A stretch of 64,000 bases of DNA from Pirellulales bacterium (GCA_019694435.1 JAIBBZ010000020.1:39261-103260); one strand, 5' to 3'. Numbered from the stretch's first letter, positions 16,699 to 26,290 are shown. The notes: generated by a model from the letters alone, not told the origin. Translations and numbers: made by a program.

Positions 16699-18462
16699 TC
16701 ACGTCGGCAGCCGAATCACAAAGGTGCTGCCCGTACCGGGTTGGCTCTCGACGGTCACCCGGCCGTGGTGTGCGTTGACAATGTGTTTGACGATCGAAAG
16801 TCCTAGTCCCGTACCGCCCAGCTTGCGGCTCCGGGCCTTATCGACGCGATAGAAGCGCTCCCAAAGGCGAGGCAGGTGATCGGCCTCGATGCCGCAGCCG
16901 CGGTCGGCCACGGCGATGGTGACTTCGCCGTTCCGTTGGTCGGCGCGAATCTGGACCTCGCTCGTCGGGTCGCTGTACTTGATCGCATTGTCGAGCAGAT
17001 TGACGACGGCCTGCTCGAGCAGTGGTGCGTTCGCCAGCGCCGTCAAGTCGTCGGGACATTGCAGCTTGACCTCGATCGAGCGCTCCGACGCCTTGGTGGC
17101 GCAGACGAGCATGGCCGATTCGAGGATCGGCCGTAGCGGGGTCTCGCCGCGGACAATATCTTCGGCCCCCTGTTCGATCTTGGACAAGGACAACAAGTCT
17201 TCGATGATCGCGTTGAGACGATCGGCCTGGCGGGCGACGATTTCCAAGAACCGTACCGCGTCTTCCCGGTTGTCGATCGCGCCGTCGAGCAGGGTTTCGA
17301 CAAACCCTTTGATTGAGGTGATCGGCGTGCGCAATTCGTGCGAGACATTGGCCACGAAATCGCGGCGCAGATTCTCCAGCTTGCGCAGTTGCGTCACGTC
17401 ATTCAGGACGATGACCGCGCCCACGGCCCCGTTGGCCGCATCGCGCAGAGCTGTACCATGCGCCTGCAGCACGCGTCCTTCTTCGCCGGGCAGTACGACG
17501 TCGGTCTCAAGCGGTCGGCGCCCTTGCAAGGCCTCGGCGACGAATTGCCGCAATTCGGCGCTGCGTACGACCTCCTGCAGGCTGCGGCCGGGGCTCTCCC
17601 GCAAGTCGCACGACAGCAGCTCCGCCGCGGCGCGATTGAGCGTGATGAGGCGCTGCGCCGGATCGACGGCCAGCACGCCTTCGACCATGCTGGCCAGCAT
17701 GGCTTGTTGTTCGTGCCCTTGGCGCGAGATCGTGCGAATGCGGTCCTCGAGCTGCGCGGCCATTTGATTGAGCGCCTCGGCGACGTCGGCCAATTCGGCC
17801 GTTTGCGGCACGAGCAGTTTGTAATTCAATTCCCCGCGCGCAAATCGCTCGGCACCGCGGCGAATCTCTTCGAGTGGTTGTGCGAATCGCCGGGTGAGAT
17901 ACCAGCACAACGAGGCCGCCAGCAGCAGAATGCCCAGGCCCGCGCCCGCGATGCGCAGTTGCATGTCGCGCACTCCCTGTAGGATGCGCTGCAGCGAGAG
18001 ACTCGTCCGGACCACGGCGACGGGTTGACCGTCGCGCGTGATGGGAACGGCGCAGTACAGCAGCCGTTCACCTACGGTGGCGCTGAGCCGCGTGGCGGTC
18101 CCCTCGCCGGAACCCATGGCCCGTTTGAATTCGGGGCGGTCGGCGTGGTTGGCCATCGTCCGCGGGTCTTGCTGCGTATCGCAGAGCACATCGCCGTTGG
18201 GCAAGATCAGCGTGACCCGCGACCGCGTGGCGTCGGCAAACGCCTGGCATGCGGCCTGCAGCCCCGCGCGGTTGTCCGCGGAGAAGCCGGGTGCGAGCTG
18301 AGCCCGCAACAACAGGCACTGCGTGTGCAGCTGATTGTTCACCTCGGCCAGGTGAAACTGGTAGAAGCTGTTCGACGCGAACCAGCCTGCCGCCAGCAGC
18401 GAGCCGATGGTGACCAGCAGAAACGAGATGAAAAACTGCCAGATCAGCCGTCGGCGTCGCAT
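16699..18462 (-). CDS. phoR: phosphate sensor histidine kinase PhoR
   Basis: 587 residues. Two membrane helices (about 8-30 and 170-188) bracket a ~140-residue periplasmic sensor domain. A HAMP linker (190-245), a PAS domain (250-360), HisKA with the phosphoacceptor H375 in VSHELRTP, and an ATPase domain follow (N box N492 in LLDNAIKYS, G1 DRGCGI near 520, G2 GGTGLGLSI near 550). This is the full extracellular-loop PhoR layout, not the short E. coli form. It is three bases after phoB and 118 bases before pstS. By family it phosphorylates PhoB under phosphate limitation. Confidence 0.9.
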   Translation of the reverse strand: MRRRRLIWQFFISFLLVTIGSLLAAGWFASNSFYQFHLAEVNNQLHTQCLLLRAQLAPGFSADNRAGLQAACQAFADATRSRVTLILPNGDVLCDTQQDPRTMANHADRPEFKRAMGSGEGTATRLSATVGERLLYCAVPITRDGQPVAVVRTSLSLQRILQGVRDMQLRIAGAGLGILLLAASLCWYLTRRFAQPLEEIRRGAERFARGELNYKLLVPQTAELADVAEALNQMAAQLEDRIRTISRQGHEQQAMLASMVEGVLAVDPAQRLITLNRAAAELLSCDLRESPGRSLQEVVRSAELRQFVAEALQGRRPLETDVVLPGEEGRVLQAHGTALRDAANGAVGAVIVLNDVTQLRKLENLRRDFVANVSHELRTPITSIKGFVETLLDGAIDNREDAVRFLEIVARQADRLNAIIEDLLSLSKIEQGAEDIVRGETPLRPILESAMLVCATKASERSIEVKLQCPDDLTALANAPLLEQAVVNLLDNAIKYSDPTSEVQIRADQRNGEVTIAVADRGCGIEADHLPRLWERFYRVDKARSRKLGGTGLGLSIVKHIVNAHHGRVTVESQPGTGSTFVIRLPT

Positions 18463-18465
18463 GCC

Positions 18466-19170
18466 CTACTCGCGAAAGCGATATCCGACACCGCGGACCG
18501 TCTCGATCGTGCGGCCGAAGTCGCCAAGTTTCTTGCGGAGCCCCACGATCTGCACGTCTACCGAACGCTCCGTGACAGGGTAGTCGTTGCCCTTGACGGC
18601 GTCGACAATCTGGGACCGCGTAAAGACCCAACCTGGCCGTTGTGCCAGGAAATGCAACAGGCGAAACTCCGACAAGGTCAGTGCGACCGGTTTGCCGGCC
18701 AGAATCACCTCGTGCCGGCCCGGGTGGATCGTCAGGCTGCCCGTGCGAATGACCTTGTCGTCGTCTTCGTTCTCGAGCCGCTGGCTGCGCCGGAGCACCG
18801 CCTTGATGCGCGCCATGAGCACCCTGGGGCTGAACGGCTTGGTGATGTAGTCGTCGGCGCCCAGTTCCAGCCCGGTCACGACGTCTGCCTCTTCGCCCTT
18901 AGCCGTGAGCATGACGATAGGGATGTTCTTGGTCCGCTCGTCGGACTTGAGCATCCGGCACAGCTCCAGCCCGTCGACCCGCGGCAGCAGCAGGTCGAGG
19001 ATGACCAGGTCCGGCATCTCGGAGCGAACACGTTTCGTGGCATCCTCGCCCGTGTTGAGGCAAGTGACCCGATAGCCTTCCTTGGTGAGGTTGAAGTTCA
19101 CCAGTTCCAGCAGGTCTTCCTCATCGTCAACGACCAGGATGTGTTCTTTCGTCATGACGGCAGTCTTCAC
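18466..19170 (-). CDS. phoB: phosphate regulon response regulator PhoB/PhoP type
   Basis: 234 residues. Receiver domain with acidic pair DD 15-16, phosphoacceptor D59 (VILDLLLP), T89 and K111. The winged-helix OmpR-type DNA-binding domain spans about 140-232 (VDVQIVGLRKKLG and VRGVGYRF). The GTG at 19170 is preferred because AGGAGA lies five bases before it; the ATG at 19155 has no such site. A candidate Pho-box promoter at 19201-19232 suggests autoregulation. Confidence 0.9.
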   Translation of the reverse strand: MKTAVMTKEHILVVDDEEDLLELVNFNLTKEGYRVTCLNTGEDATKRVRSEMPDLVILDLLLPRVDGLELCRMLKSDERTKNIPIVMLTAKGEEADVVTGLELGADDYITKPFSPRVLMARIKAVLRRSQRLENEDDDKVIRTGSLTIHPGRHEVILAGKPVALTLSEFRLLHFLAQRPGWVFTRSQIVDAVKGNDYPVTERSVDVQIVGLRKKLGDFGRTIETVRGVGYRFRE

Positions 19171-19175
19171 AGAGG

Positions 19176-19181
19176 TCTCCT
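19176..19181 (-). promoter_or_regulatory. ribosome binding site selecting the phoB GTG start
   Basis: AGGAGA on the minus strand, five bases before GTG 19170 and 20 before ATG 19155. It decides the shorter spacing and so the GTG start. Confidence 0.65.
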
Positions 19182-19200
19182 TTTCTCGCCTTGGCCCTCC

Positions 19201-19232
19201 GTGGTAGCAGTGCTGTGTTTGGTTTGTGTTAG
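19201..19232 (-). promoter_or_regulatory. candidate Pho box and -10 element of phoB
   Basis: On the minus strand CTAACACAAACCAAACA (19216-19232) gives CTAACA-N5-CAAACA, nine bases before TACCAC (19201-19206). It shares 14 of 17 bases and all spacing with the pstS upstream site. The implied transcript would start about 20 bases before the phoB GTG. Confidence 0.6.
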
Positions 19233-19326
19233 TCTTGCATGCGGATTGCCTTTCGCGAAACGGCCGGCGCGCCCCGCGGCTCATGCGGGCAGACCGCCCG
19301 ACAAGGAACACCGCCGCGCCTCCCCC

Positions 19327-21255
19327 TTACCGGGCGGGATCGGCGAGCTGGAGCAGCTCGGGCACGTCGAATTCGGCCAGCAAGCCAAAACAAAACAGCT
19401 CGGGAAACAGGTCAACGCTCCAGTTGTTCTCGATCACCTGGTGCAGGCTGCCCAGGGCATCCTGGGTAGAGACCTGGGCAAAGCGGTCCGGTGCGCAGGC
19501 GGCAGCAACCTGTGCGATCAGGCTTGTACGTGGTCCCTGCGCGACAAGAGCAGGCGCCCGATCGCCGGAGCGGGCCCAGCTTGCCACGGCCGCCAGTTGA
19601 CTGGCCTGCACGCCCAGGGGTCGCTCGCCCACGCCCGCCACGAGCATCGCGTACAGGAAATCGCGCTGGCTGATCTTCGATTCGCCGAAGTAGAACGGGT
19701 CGACGGCGACGACGCGCTGCTTCTCGGAAAGCAGCCGTGCGATCTCCGCGGCGCCAGTCGTTCGCCCGCCGTCGGCGATGAGCAGGGTCGTCCCCTGTAC
19801 CTCGGCCGGCTTGAACTCGACGACGGGCACGGACCAGTCGCCGATCTTAAGACGCTGGCCAAGGATGGTGATTGTTTCGCCGTTGGTGTGCCAGGCCTCT
19901 TCCACTTGGCAAGTTTCCTCGCGGTACCGCGCGAGCTCGCGGAGCCGCTGCCGGCGCTGGTTGGCCGTGCCGGCGGCATTTGTCCGCGGCAGACCCGCGG
20001 CCAGTTGCCGGGCCAGCGTGTGAAAGTCCAGATTCTCTTCGGGCAACTCGACTTCCAGCTCTGCCGCTGCTTTGACTTCGGCCTCGCATTCGATCTCAGT
20101 GGAGCTGCCGGGTGCGTTGGGGAAGAAGGCATCGAGCAACAAGCGATAGAGCTGCTGCCGGTTGTCGAGCAGAAAGTTGTGAGTGCCGGGATCGTCGTTG
20201 ACGTGCCAGCGCAACTGTTGCGGCTGGCCATACAGCGCGAAAATGGGTTGGGTCGCATCGAGCAACGGCTGCAGGGCATGATCGGCACGAAAGCAACAGT
20301 CGTCCTTCGAATTGAAGGTCAACAGCGTCGGCCGCGGTGCCCGCAAGGCCGTCAGGTGCGTGTAGTCGGCCACCGCTGCCATGTCGCTGGGGGTCTGCTC
20401 CGTGTCGCCGAGGTCGGAGACAAACTGCGCGCGGGTCAGAAAGCTCGAATAGCCGGCGACCGGATTGGCCGCCGTGACGCGTTCGTCGAGCGAACTCAAG
20501 AAGATGGTTTGCCAGCCGCCCCCGGAGAGACCGGCCATGCCGACGCGCGATGGGTCGGCCTGCGGATGCGCGAGCAATACGTCGAGTCCGCGCTGCATCG
20601 CCAGGTAAAAGACGCTCACGGCGCTGGTGCCGCATAGGTCGAGTTGATTGGCCCGGTAATGCAGCCAGTTGTCGCCCCGCAACTGCCCCATGCCCAGCCA
20701 TTCCACGTTCATGGCGAGCATGCCGCGACGGGCCTGGTTGATGCAGCGCATCTGTTTATAGGGCGCCGACTTGCCTTGCGAGTCGTGGCCGTTGACGTTG
20801 AGCACCACCGGCACGCGTCCTGAGAGGTGATCCGGTACGTAGAGTAGCGCCGGAATCCACAACCCGGGCAAGGCTGCGTACCGCAGTTTTTGAATCGTGT
20901 AGCCGGGCCCGCCGGGGATCGTCTCGAGCCATTCGACCTGCAAGGGCGCAGCGCGCCAGTCCCGAGCGGCACCGCGGAAAATCACCTGGTCGAGCATCGC
21001 CGTGCGCACGCGCTGGGCCTCGGCTTCCCATTCGGCAAGCGTTGCACAGCGCGGCAGCCGCGCCACACGGGCCGTGCAGAACGCCTGCACCTCGGCCAAC
21101 GGCTGATCGGGGGCCAGAATCGGCCGCGAAAGCGCCGCAGCGATCGCCGGATCGTCGGCGCGAATCGCGGTCGTACCAACCTGTGCAGCGAACAGACCGA
21201 GCGTAATCACCGCGCTCGTCAGGCACGTGTGGCGGGAGGAATCGCAGCGGATCAT
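19327..21255 (-). CDS. secreted tandem alpha/beta hydrolase (acetyl-xylan-esterase-like)
   Basis: 642 residues with an N-terminal signal-like segment (about 10-33). The first hydrolase domain has the nucleophile elbow GLSGGG (S244), acid D318/D319 in NSKDDC, and H359 in GTHNF, a plausible Ser-Asp-His triad. A second, degenerate domain covers about 430-640. It resembles the planctomycete family of acetylxylan esterase-like or dienelactone-hydrolase-like exported enzymes; the substrate is unknown, probably an acylated carbohydrate. The ATG at 21255 overlaps the stop of the PIG-L gene by four bases, so the two genes are coupled. A related protein is at 39789-41981. Confidence 0.75.
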   Translation of the reverse strand: MIRCDSSRHTCLTSAVITLGLFAAQVGTTAIRADDPAIAAALSRPILAPDQPLAEVQAFCTARVARLPRCATLAEWEAEAQRVRTAMLDQVIFRGAARDWRAAPLQVEWLETIPGGPGYTIQKLRYAALPGLWIPALLYVPDHLSGRVPVVLNVNGHDSQGKSAPYKQMRCINQARRGMLAMNVEWLGMGQLRGDNWLHYRANQLDLCGTSAVSVFYLAMQRGLDVLLAHPQADPSRVGMAGLSGGGWQTIFLSSLDERVTAANPVAGYSSFLTRAQFVSDLGDTEQTPSDMAAVADYTHLTALRAPRPTLLTFNSKDDCCFRADHALQPLLDATQPIFALYGQPQQLRWHVNDDPGTHNFLLDNRQQLYRLLLDAFFPNAPGSSTEIECEAEVKAAAELEVELPEENLDFHTLARQLAAGLPRTNAAGTANQRRQRLRELARYREETCQVEEAWHTNGETITILGQRLKIGDWSVPVVEFKPAEVQGTTLLIADGGRTTGAAEIARLLSEKQRVVAVDPFYFGESKISQRDFLYAMLVAGVGERPLGVQASQLAAVASWARSGDRAPALVAQGPRTSLIAQVAAACAPDRFAQVSTQDALGSLHQVIENNWSVDLFPELFCFGLLAEFDVPELLQLADPAR

Positions 21256-22049
21256 GACGCCGCCTTCACCAGGCTGCCCAGCAACTTTGCGAGGATATTG
21301 TCCTGGGGATAGGGGTGCCCGCGATGCTGCCGGAACGCCTCGGCCAAGGCAAAGCCAGCTTCCTGTCCGCGGGCTTCGCTCCAGCGCCGCTGCGATTCGA
21401 GATATTCGTCGACGCCGTGCTGCGCCTGCAACCAGGCCCGCTGGCTGTCGTGGCAGGCCAGCATCCGCTGTTTTGTCTCGAAGGTGTTGGAGATGTCGAC
21501 GTAGAAGTGCGGCCGGACCGGCTGGCCCCAGGTGTCGACGCCTTCGATGGGATCGACGTAATAGAGATAGGGAATTCGCTCGGTCGCCGGCGCGGGGTCC
21601 CATTTGCGCGTGGCATAGTTCGGGCAACTGGCGTTGAAGCAGGCGTCGCGCACGAGCCGGCTGGTCGCTTCGTGATCGTCCATGTAATCGACCGGCGGCG
21701 CCGTGATGACGACGTCGGGACGTACGCCCCGGATCACCTCCGTCACGCGACGTTTCGATTCGTTGTCGATCACGATGCTCAGATCGCGAAAGTCGAGACA
21801 CATATATCCGGCGTTGATCAGCTCGGCCGAGGTGAGTGCCTCGCGGCGGCGAATCGTCGAGATTTCCGCCGGACTCTTGTCGCGGCTGCCGCAATCGCCG
21901 GCCGTCATCGTCGCGATGACCAGCGTGTGGCCTTGTGCGGCGAGGTGTGCGAGCGTGCCAGCGCACTGAAACTCGACGTCATCCGGGTGCGCATGAATGG
22001 CCAGGATGCACAACCGTCGTTTGCCGGCGTGGGCCGAATCGTCGGTCAC
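21252..22049 (-). CDS. PIG-L family N-acetylglucosamine-type deacetylase
   Basis: 265 residues of the LmbE/PIG-L fold. The zinc site shows as AHPDD (HPDD 21-24) and a later histidine in YMDDHEATSRL. The family removes acetyl groups from N-acetylglucosaminyl lipids or small molecules. Translational coupling to a secreted esterase points to carbohydrate catabolism. A second PIG-L domain is encoded divergently in the NagB fusion gene 155 bases away. Confidence 0.88.
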   Translation of the reverse strand: MTDDSAHAGKRRLCILAIHAHPDDVEFQCAGTLAHLAAQGHTLVIATMTAGDCGSRDKSPAEISTIRRREALTSAELINAGYMCLDFRDLSIVIDNESKRRVTEVIRGVRPDVVITAPPVDYMDDHEATSRLVRDACFNASCPNYATRKWDPAPATERIPYLYYVDPIEGVDTWGQPVRPHFYVDISNTFETKQRMLACHDSQRAWLQAQHGVDEYLESQRRWSEARGQEAGFALAEAFRQHRGHPYPQDNILAKLLGSLVKAAS

Positions 22050-22204
22050 GAGCTAAGCTCCTTCACGACAGGCTGTTCGCATGTCGCACAACGTCTGCGG
22101 CGCCTCGAGCCGATAGCTTTCTGGGCCGCGTTTTGCCATACTCTTTGATTCGCCGCCCTGGCCCCCCGCTCGGCTGGGCCCCAGTATCGATCCCCCCTGT
22201 GACC

Positions 22205-24106
22205 ATGGCAAGCACCGCGACTGCGACCCACGCCCCGACTGCCCGCATTGTGCCGGGCACCGCCCTGCCCTGCTACGTATTCGAATCCGACCAGGATCTG
22301 GCCCGCTACGTGGCCCAGATGATGGCCGCGGTCATTCGCGAGCGCAACAGCGTCGGACAATTGGCGGTGTTCGGTCTACCGACCGGTTCGACGCCCTTGG
22401 GCGTCTACCGGCAGTTGGTCCGCATGCATCGCGACGAGGGGCTCGACCTGGCGGGCGTCGTCACCTTTAACCTCGACGAGTACTTCGGCACACCGCCCGA
22501 CCAGTTGCAGAGTTACCACCGTTGGATGCACGACAATTTTTTCCGGCACGTCAATATCCGGCCGGAGAACATTCACATTCCCGACGGCATGGTGTCTCAG
22601 GACGAGGTTGAAGAGCACTGCCGGCGCTATGAAGAGGCGATCGTCCGCGCCGGCGGGATCGATCTGCAGCTCTTGGGAATCGGCCGTAACGGCCACATCG
22701 GTTTCAACGAGCCGTTCAGCGTTCGTGGCAGCCGCACGCGGCTCGCCCGGCTCGACCCGATCACGCGCAAAGACGCCGCGAGCGATTTTTTCAGCGAGGA
22801 CAACGTCCCGGCGACGGCCATCACGATGGGGATCGGCACGATCTTCGAGGCCCGCAAGGTGGTGCTCATCGCGCTGGGCGAGCATAAAGCGCAGATCGTG
22901 CAACAAGCGGCCGAATTGCCGCTTTCGGATCGCGTGCCTGCGAGCTACCTGCGCGAGCATCCCGACGCCATGTTCCTGCTCGATCGGGCAGCCAGCGGCG
23001 CGCTGACGGGCGTGGCCACCCCGTGGCTGGCCGGCAACGTCAACTGGACCGACGAGTGGATCAAGAAGGCCGTGCTCTGGCTGGCCGACCGCGTGGGCAA
23101 GGCGCTGTTGAAGCTCGACGACAACGATTTCCGTGAGCACAACCTGCACCAGTTGTTGCGTCACCACGGCCCGGCGCAAAAGCTCGCGCATCGCGTGTTT
23201 CGCTGGATGATGGATTCGATCGAATATCACCCGGCTGGCCGCGAGCCCAAGCGGGTCATCTGTTTCAGTCCGCACCCCGACGACGACGTGATCAGCATGG
23301 GCGGGTGCCTGATCCGGCTGGTCGACGACGGCCACGAAGTGCACGTGGCCTACATGACCAGCGGCAACATCGCCGTGTTCGACCACGACGCCCGCCGTGT
23401 GGCCGACCTGGTCACCGAGTACAACCGCATCTTCGGCATCGATCACGAGCGTTCGCAGGAAGTCGAGTCGCGCGTCACCGCGGCACTCGACAGCAAGCGC
23501 CCTGGCGAACCCGATTGCGAACACGTGCTCAAGATCAAGGCGCTGATCCGCTGGAGCGAGGCCAAGGCCGGCGCCGTCGTCTGTGGCTGCCGCGAAGAAA
23601 ACCTGCACTTCCTCGATTTGCCGTTTTATCGTACTGGCACGATCGCCAAGAATCCGGTGGGCGCCGAAGACGTACGGATCATTCGCGAGCTGATTGAACG
23701 CGTCGATCCGGACCAGGTGTACGTGGCGGGTGACCTGTCGGACCCGCACGGGACACATCGCGTGTGCGCCGAGGCCATCTTTCTGGCGCTCAGCGAAATC
23801 GAGGCCCAGCGCGGTGCGCGGCCCGAGGTCTTGCTGTATCGCGGTGCCTGGCAGGAATGGCCCGCCGACAAGATCGAGCTTGCTTTGCCGCTGAGTCCGA
23901 AGGACGTCGAGCGCAAGAAGCACGCCATCTTTCGCCACGAATCGCAAAAAGACTCGGCGCTGTTTCCAGGGCCCGACGATCCGCGCGAATTCTGGCAACG
24001 GGCCGTCGACCGCAACCGCCATACGGCCGACGTCTACAATCGGCTGGGCTTGCCGGAGTATTTCGCGATGGAAGGGTTCGTACGCTGGAACGGTCTGCCG
24101 CTCTGA
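22205..24106 (+). CDS. nagB: glucosamine-6-phosphate deaminase fused to PIG-L deacetylase
   Basis: 633 residues in two domains. Residues 20-300 are NagB-like: LPTGSTPLGVYR near 59-69, NLDEY (89-93) and GIGRNGHIGFNEP (158-170, with the catalytic-type H164 and E169). Residues 340-630 are PIG-L-like with SPHPDDD (HPDD 357-360) and DPHGTHR as the third ligand region. The fusion suggests removal of acetyl and amino groups from an amino-sugar phosphate in one polypeptide, feeding fructose-6-phosphate to glycolysis. The ATG at 22205 starts the conserved N-terminus. Related fusions are known in Bacteroidetes and planctomycetes. Confidence 0.88.
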   Translation: MASTATATHAPTARIVPGTALPCYVFESDQDLARYVAQMMAAVIRERNSVGQLAVFGLPTGSTPLGVYRQLVRMHRDEGLDLAGVVTFNLDEYFGTPPDQLQSYHRWMHDNFFRHVNIRPENIHIPDGMVSQDEVEEHCRRYEEAIVRAGGIDLQLLGIGRNGHIGFNEPFSVRGSRTRLARLDPITRKDAASDFFSEDNVPATAITMGIGTIFEARKVVLIALGEHKAQIVQQAAELPLSDRVPASYLREHPDAMFLLDRAASGALTGVATPWLAGNVNWTDEWIKKAVLWLADRVGKALLKLDDNDFREHNLHQLLRHHGPAQKLAHRVFRWMMDSIEYHPAGREPKRVICFSPHPDDDVISMGGCLIRLVDDGHEVHVAYMTSGNIAVFDHDARRVADLVTEYNRIFGIDHERSQEVESRVTAALDSKRPGEPDCEHVLKIKALIRWSEAKAGAVVCGCREENLHFLDLPFYRTGTIAKNPVGAEDVRIIRELIERVDPDQVYVAGDLSDPHGTHRVCAEAIFLALSEIEAQRGARPEVLLYRGAWQEWPADKIELALPLSPKDVERKKHAIFRHESQKDSALFPGPDDPREFWQRAVDRNRHTADVYNRLGLPEYFAMEGFVRWNGLPL

Positions 24107-24153
24107 CCGCCCGGTCGATGCCGTGGCGGACCACGCCGCAAGGAGTTCGTAGC

Positions 24154-24990
24154 ATGATGAGCGACGCGACAGCAGGTGGTTCGAGTGCTCCGACCGACGC
24201 CGCGCCCCCGCGCTGGCGGCCGCTCGATCGCGTCGAACGCCGCATCATGGGCGTGCTCATCGAAAAGGCCAAGACTACGCCCGACAGCTATCCGCTGTCG
24301 CTCAACGCGCTGGTCACGGGCTGCAATCAGAAGAATAACCGGCACCCGGTGACCAACTACGATGCCGACTCGCTCGAGCCCGCGCTCGAGCGATTACGGG
24401 CATCCGGGGCGATCGTGCTGGTCCAGGGCGACGGGCGTGTCTCGAAGTATCGCCACCTGGGCTACGAGTGGTTCGGCGTCAGCAAATTCGAGTTGGCCGT
24501 ATTGGCCGAACTGCTGCTCCGTGGCCCGCAAACCGAGGGCGAGCTGCGCGGCCGGGCCGATCGCATGGACTCGATTCCCGATCTGGCCGCGCTGCGCCCC
24601 GTCGTGCAGGCGCTGAAAGACAAGAAGCTGATCATCGGCCTCTCGCCCGAGGGGCGCGGACACATTCTGACCCACAACTGCTATCCGCCCGAGGAACTCG
24701 AAAAGGTCCGTCGCGAAGCGCTGGCGCATGCCCCGGCGCCTGCGGCGGAATCGGCCGAACCGCCAGCGGTCCGCGTTGCCCCGCCCGCGCCGCCTGCAGG
24801 GGTCCGCATTTCAGCGCCGGCGCCGCCCCCGGTGCGGCAAAGTCCCGCCGAGGTCGAGCTGTTGCAGGCGGCGATTCGGGAGCTGCAATCGCACGTGGCC
24901 GAGCTGCGCACCGAGCTGGGTCAGGTGACGGCGCTGGCCGAGCGCACGGCCGACGAATTGCGTCAGGTCCGTGACGCACTTGGCGCGTAA
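24154..24990 (+). CDS. YceH family (DUF480) protein with long tail
   Basis: 278 residues. The DUF480/YceH core covers 15-200: RRIMGVLIEKAKTTPDSYPLSLNALVTGCNQKNNR and a second winged-helix half (FELAVLAELLLRGPQTEGELRGRA). A proline/alanine-rich linker (about 195-230) leads to a C-terminal coiled coil (VELLQAAIRELQSHVAEL). The core looks like paired winged helices, so nucleic-acid binding is plausible; the function is not established. AGGAG at 24141-24145 is eight bases before the ATG at 24154. Confidence 0.88.
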   Translation: MMSDATAGGSSAPTDAAPPRWRPLDRVERRIMGVLIEKAKTTPDSYPLSLNALVTGCNQKNNRHPVTNYDADSLEPALERLRASGAIVLVQGDGRVSKYRHLGYEWFGVSKFELAVLAELLLRGPQTEGELRGRADRMDSIPDLAALRPVVQALKDKKLIIGLSPEGRGHILTHNCYPPEELEKVRREALAHAPAPAAESAEPPAVRVAPPAPPAGVRISAPAPPPVRQSPAEVELLQAAIRELQSHVAELRTELGQVTALAERTADELRQVRDALGA

Positions 24991-25087
24991 CGAGCGTCTC
25001 GGAATCGGCTTCGTGTGAACCTGCTCTGCCATGCGCGGCTGCGGTAGCCTTTTCGGCCGGCGACGGCACGCCAGCAGCGGCGCCGTT

Positions 25088-26290
25088 CTACAGTGCGGCC
25101 GATTGATCCACCGTGCACGTCTGCTCGCAGATGATGCGCCCGATCTCATGGATCAGGAGTCGATTTCCCGCGTCATTGAGATGGCAGTTGTCGTTAAGCA
25201 ACTCGCTGCCAGGAAGCCTGCGAGGGGAGACCTGTTCAACGATCTGGTGTCCATCAACCAGGCAGATGCCTGCTTCGCGCGCGACGCGGTTGGCGATGTC
25301 GTTGATGCGGCGGTTGGCGCGATCGGGCCGTGGGCTTTCCACAAACACCTGCTCGATCAACTCATGGCCGATCCGCAAGTCGCCCGCGGCAATTCGGCGA
25401 AGGCCGAGTTCATGCTTGACAAGGAGGTCCGTCGGGCGTTGTTGCAACCAGGCCTCGAGAGCGTTGGTCGACATTCCCTTGACCTGGCTTAGCTCGAACC
25501 GGCTACCGTGGACGTATGGGGGCAACAGCACGTTGTACGCCAACGTGGAAAAGATCAGGCGTCGTCTGGCGCGTTGGCACAGCCGGGCAATCTCGCGCAA
25601 ATGCTCCTCGAATTCACGATAGCGCTGCTGCTTCTCTGCTTCGGAATACGTCTTCTGCTGTGCAAAAAAGTTTTGCGTGCCGGGGTGGACCGCTGGATTG
25701 TGCTGCCGTTGCACCCTGTCGGCCACGTACCAGGCGGCCTGCACGACGCGCGAATGACGCACGACGCCACGCAAACCAAAGGGCGGCACCGAGTAACAGC
25801 GCGGGTCGGAAAAGCTGGTGAACGTGTTGTGCCCGCAATAGACCACGACGATGTCCGCATCAAGCTCGAGGGCTTCGCGAGCGGCGAGGACCACCCGATC
25901 AGAACCGCAGCCGAGCAGACCAAAATTAAGCACTTCGACGGGTTTGCCGGTGGTCCGCCGAATCTGTTCCGCAAGGTCTTCGGCAGTGCCCAACAAGTAC
26001 ACGCTCGATGCGCCGAGCAAGGCCACCCGCGTCGTGCCCGGCGGCTTGATGGCCGGCAGCCGTTGCGGCACGCAAAACGGCGACGGCACAAAGCGCGTTT
26101 CGTCGGTAAAGAAGTCGGAGGTCTCGATATACCCTGCGCTCGAGCGCTCGAATACCGGCCGATTCAAATCGTGCGGGTTAAAGCGAAAGCCGCAGATCCG
26201 CAACGCCGATTCGCCCCCCACCGCCAACACCGCAACGGGGGTGAGCGCAAACAAGACAAATCTTGCGCGGCTAACTCTGCGACCGGTCAT
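25088..26290 (-). CDS. membrane-anchored SGNH-hydrolase-like protein
   Basis: 400 residues. An N-terminal hydrophobic helix (about 8-25) is followed by an SGNH-type fold: a block-I-like LLGASSVYLLG, block II FGLLGCGSD, block III VVYCGHNTF and block V NDNCHLND. The Ser position lies in GASS, not the usual GDS. Similar proteins act on surface polysaccharide (acyl transfer or deacylation). The start is uncertain: ATG 26290 just precedes the helix, ATG 26317 and TTG 26395 are possible. It is the third gene of the glgP-pfk series. Confidence 0.7.
   Translation of the reverse strand: MTGRRVSRARFVLFALTPVAVLAVGGESALRICGFRFNPHDLNRPVFERSSAGYIETSDFFTDETRFVPSPFCVPQRLPAIKPPGTTRVALLGASSVYLLGTAEDLAEQIRRTTGKPVEVLNFGLLGCGSDRVVLAAREALELDADIVVVYCGHNTFTSFSDPRCYSVPPFGLRGVVRHSRVVQAAWYVADRVQRQHNPAVHPGTQNFFAQQKTYSEAEKQQRYREFEEHLREIARLCQRARRRLIFSTLAYNVLLPPYVHGSRFELSQVKGMSTNALEAWLQQRPTDLLVKHELGLRRIAAGDLRIGHELIEQVFVESPRPDRANRRINDIANRVAREAGICLVDGHQIVEQVSPRRLPGSELLNDNCHLNDAGNRLLIHEIGRIICEQTCTVDQSAAL

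Noticed and set aside
18025..20637. 870-codon open frame antisense to phoR, phoB and the hydrolase
   Set aside because: It mirrors three well-supported genes in a GC-rich genome; its translation has no domains and is rich in Arg/Gly/Gln as expected for a shadow frame.
22376..24022. 548-codon frame antisense to the NagB fusion
   Set aside because: The plus strand carries exact NagB and PIG-L motifs.
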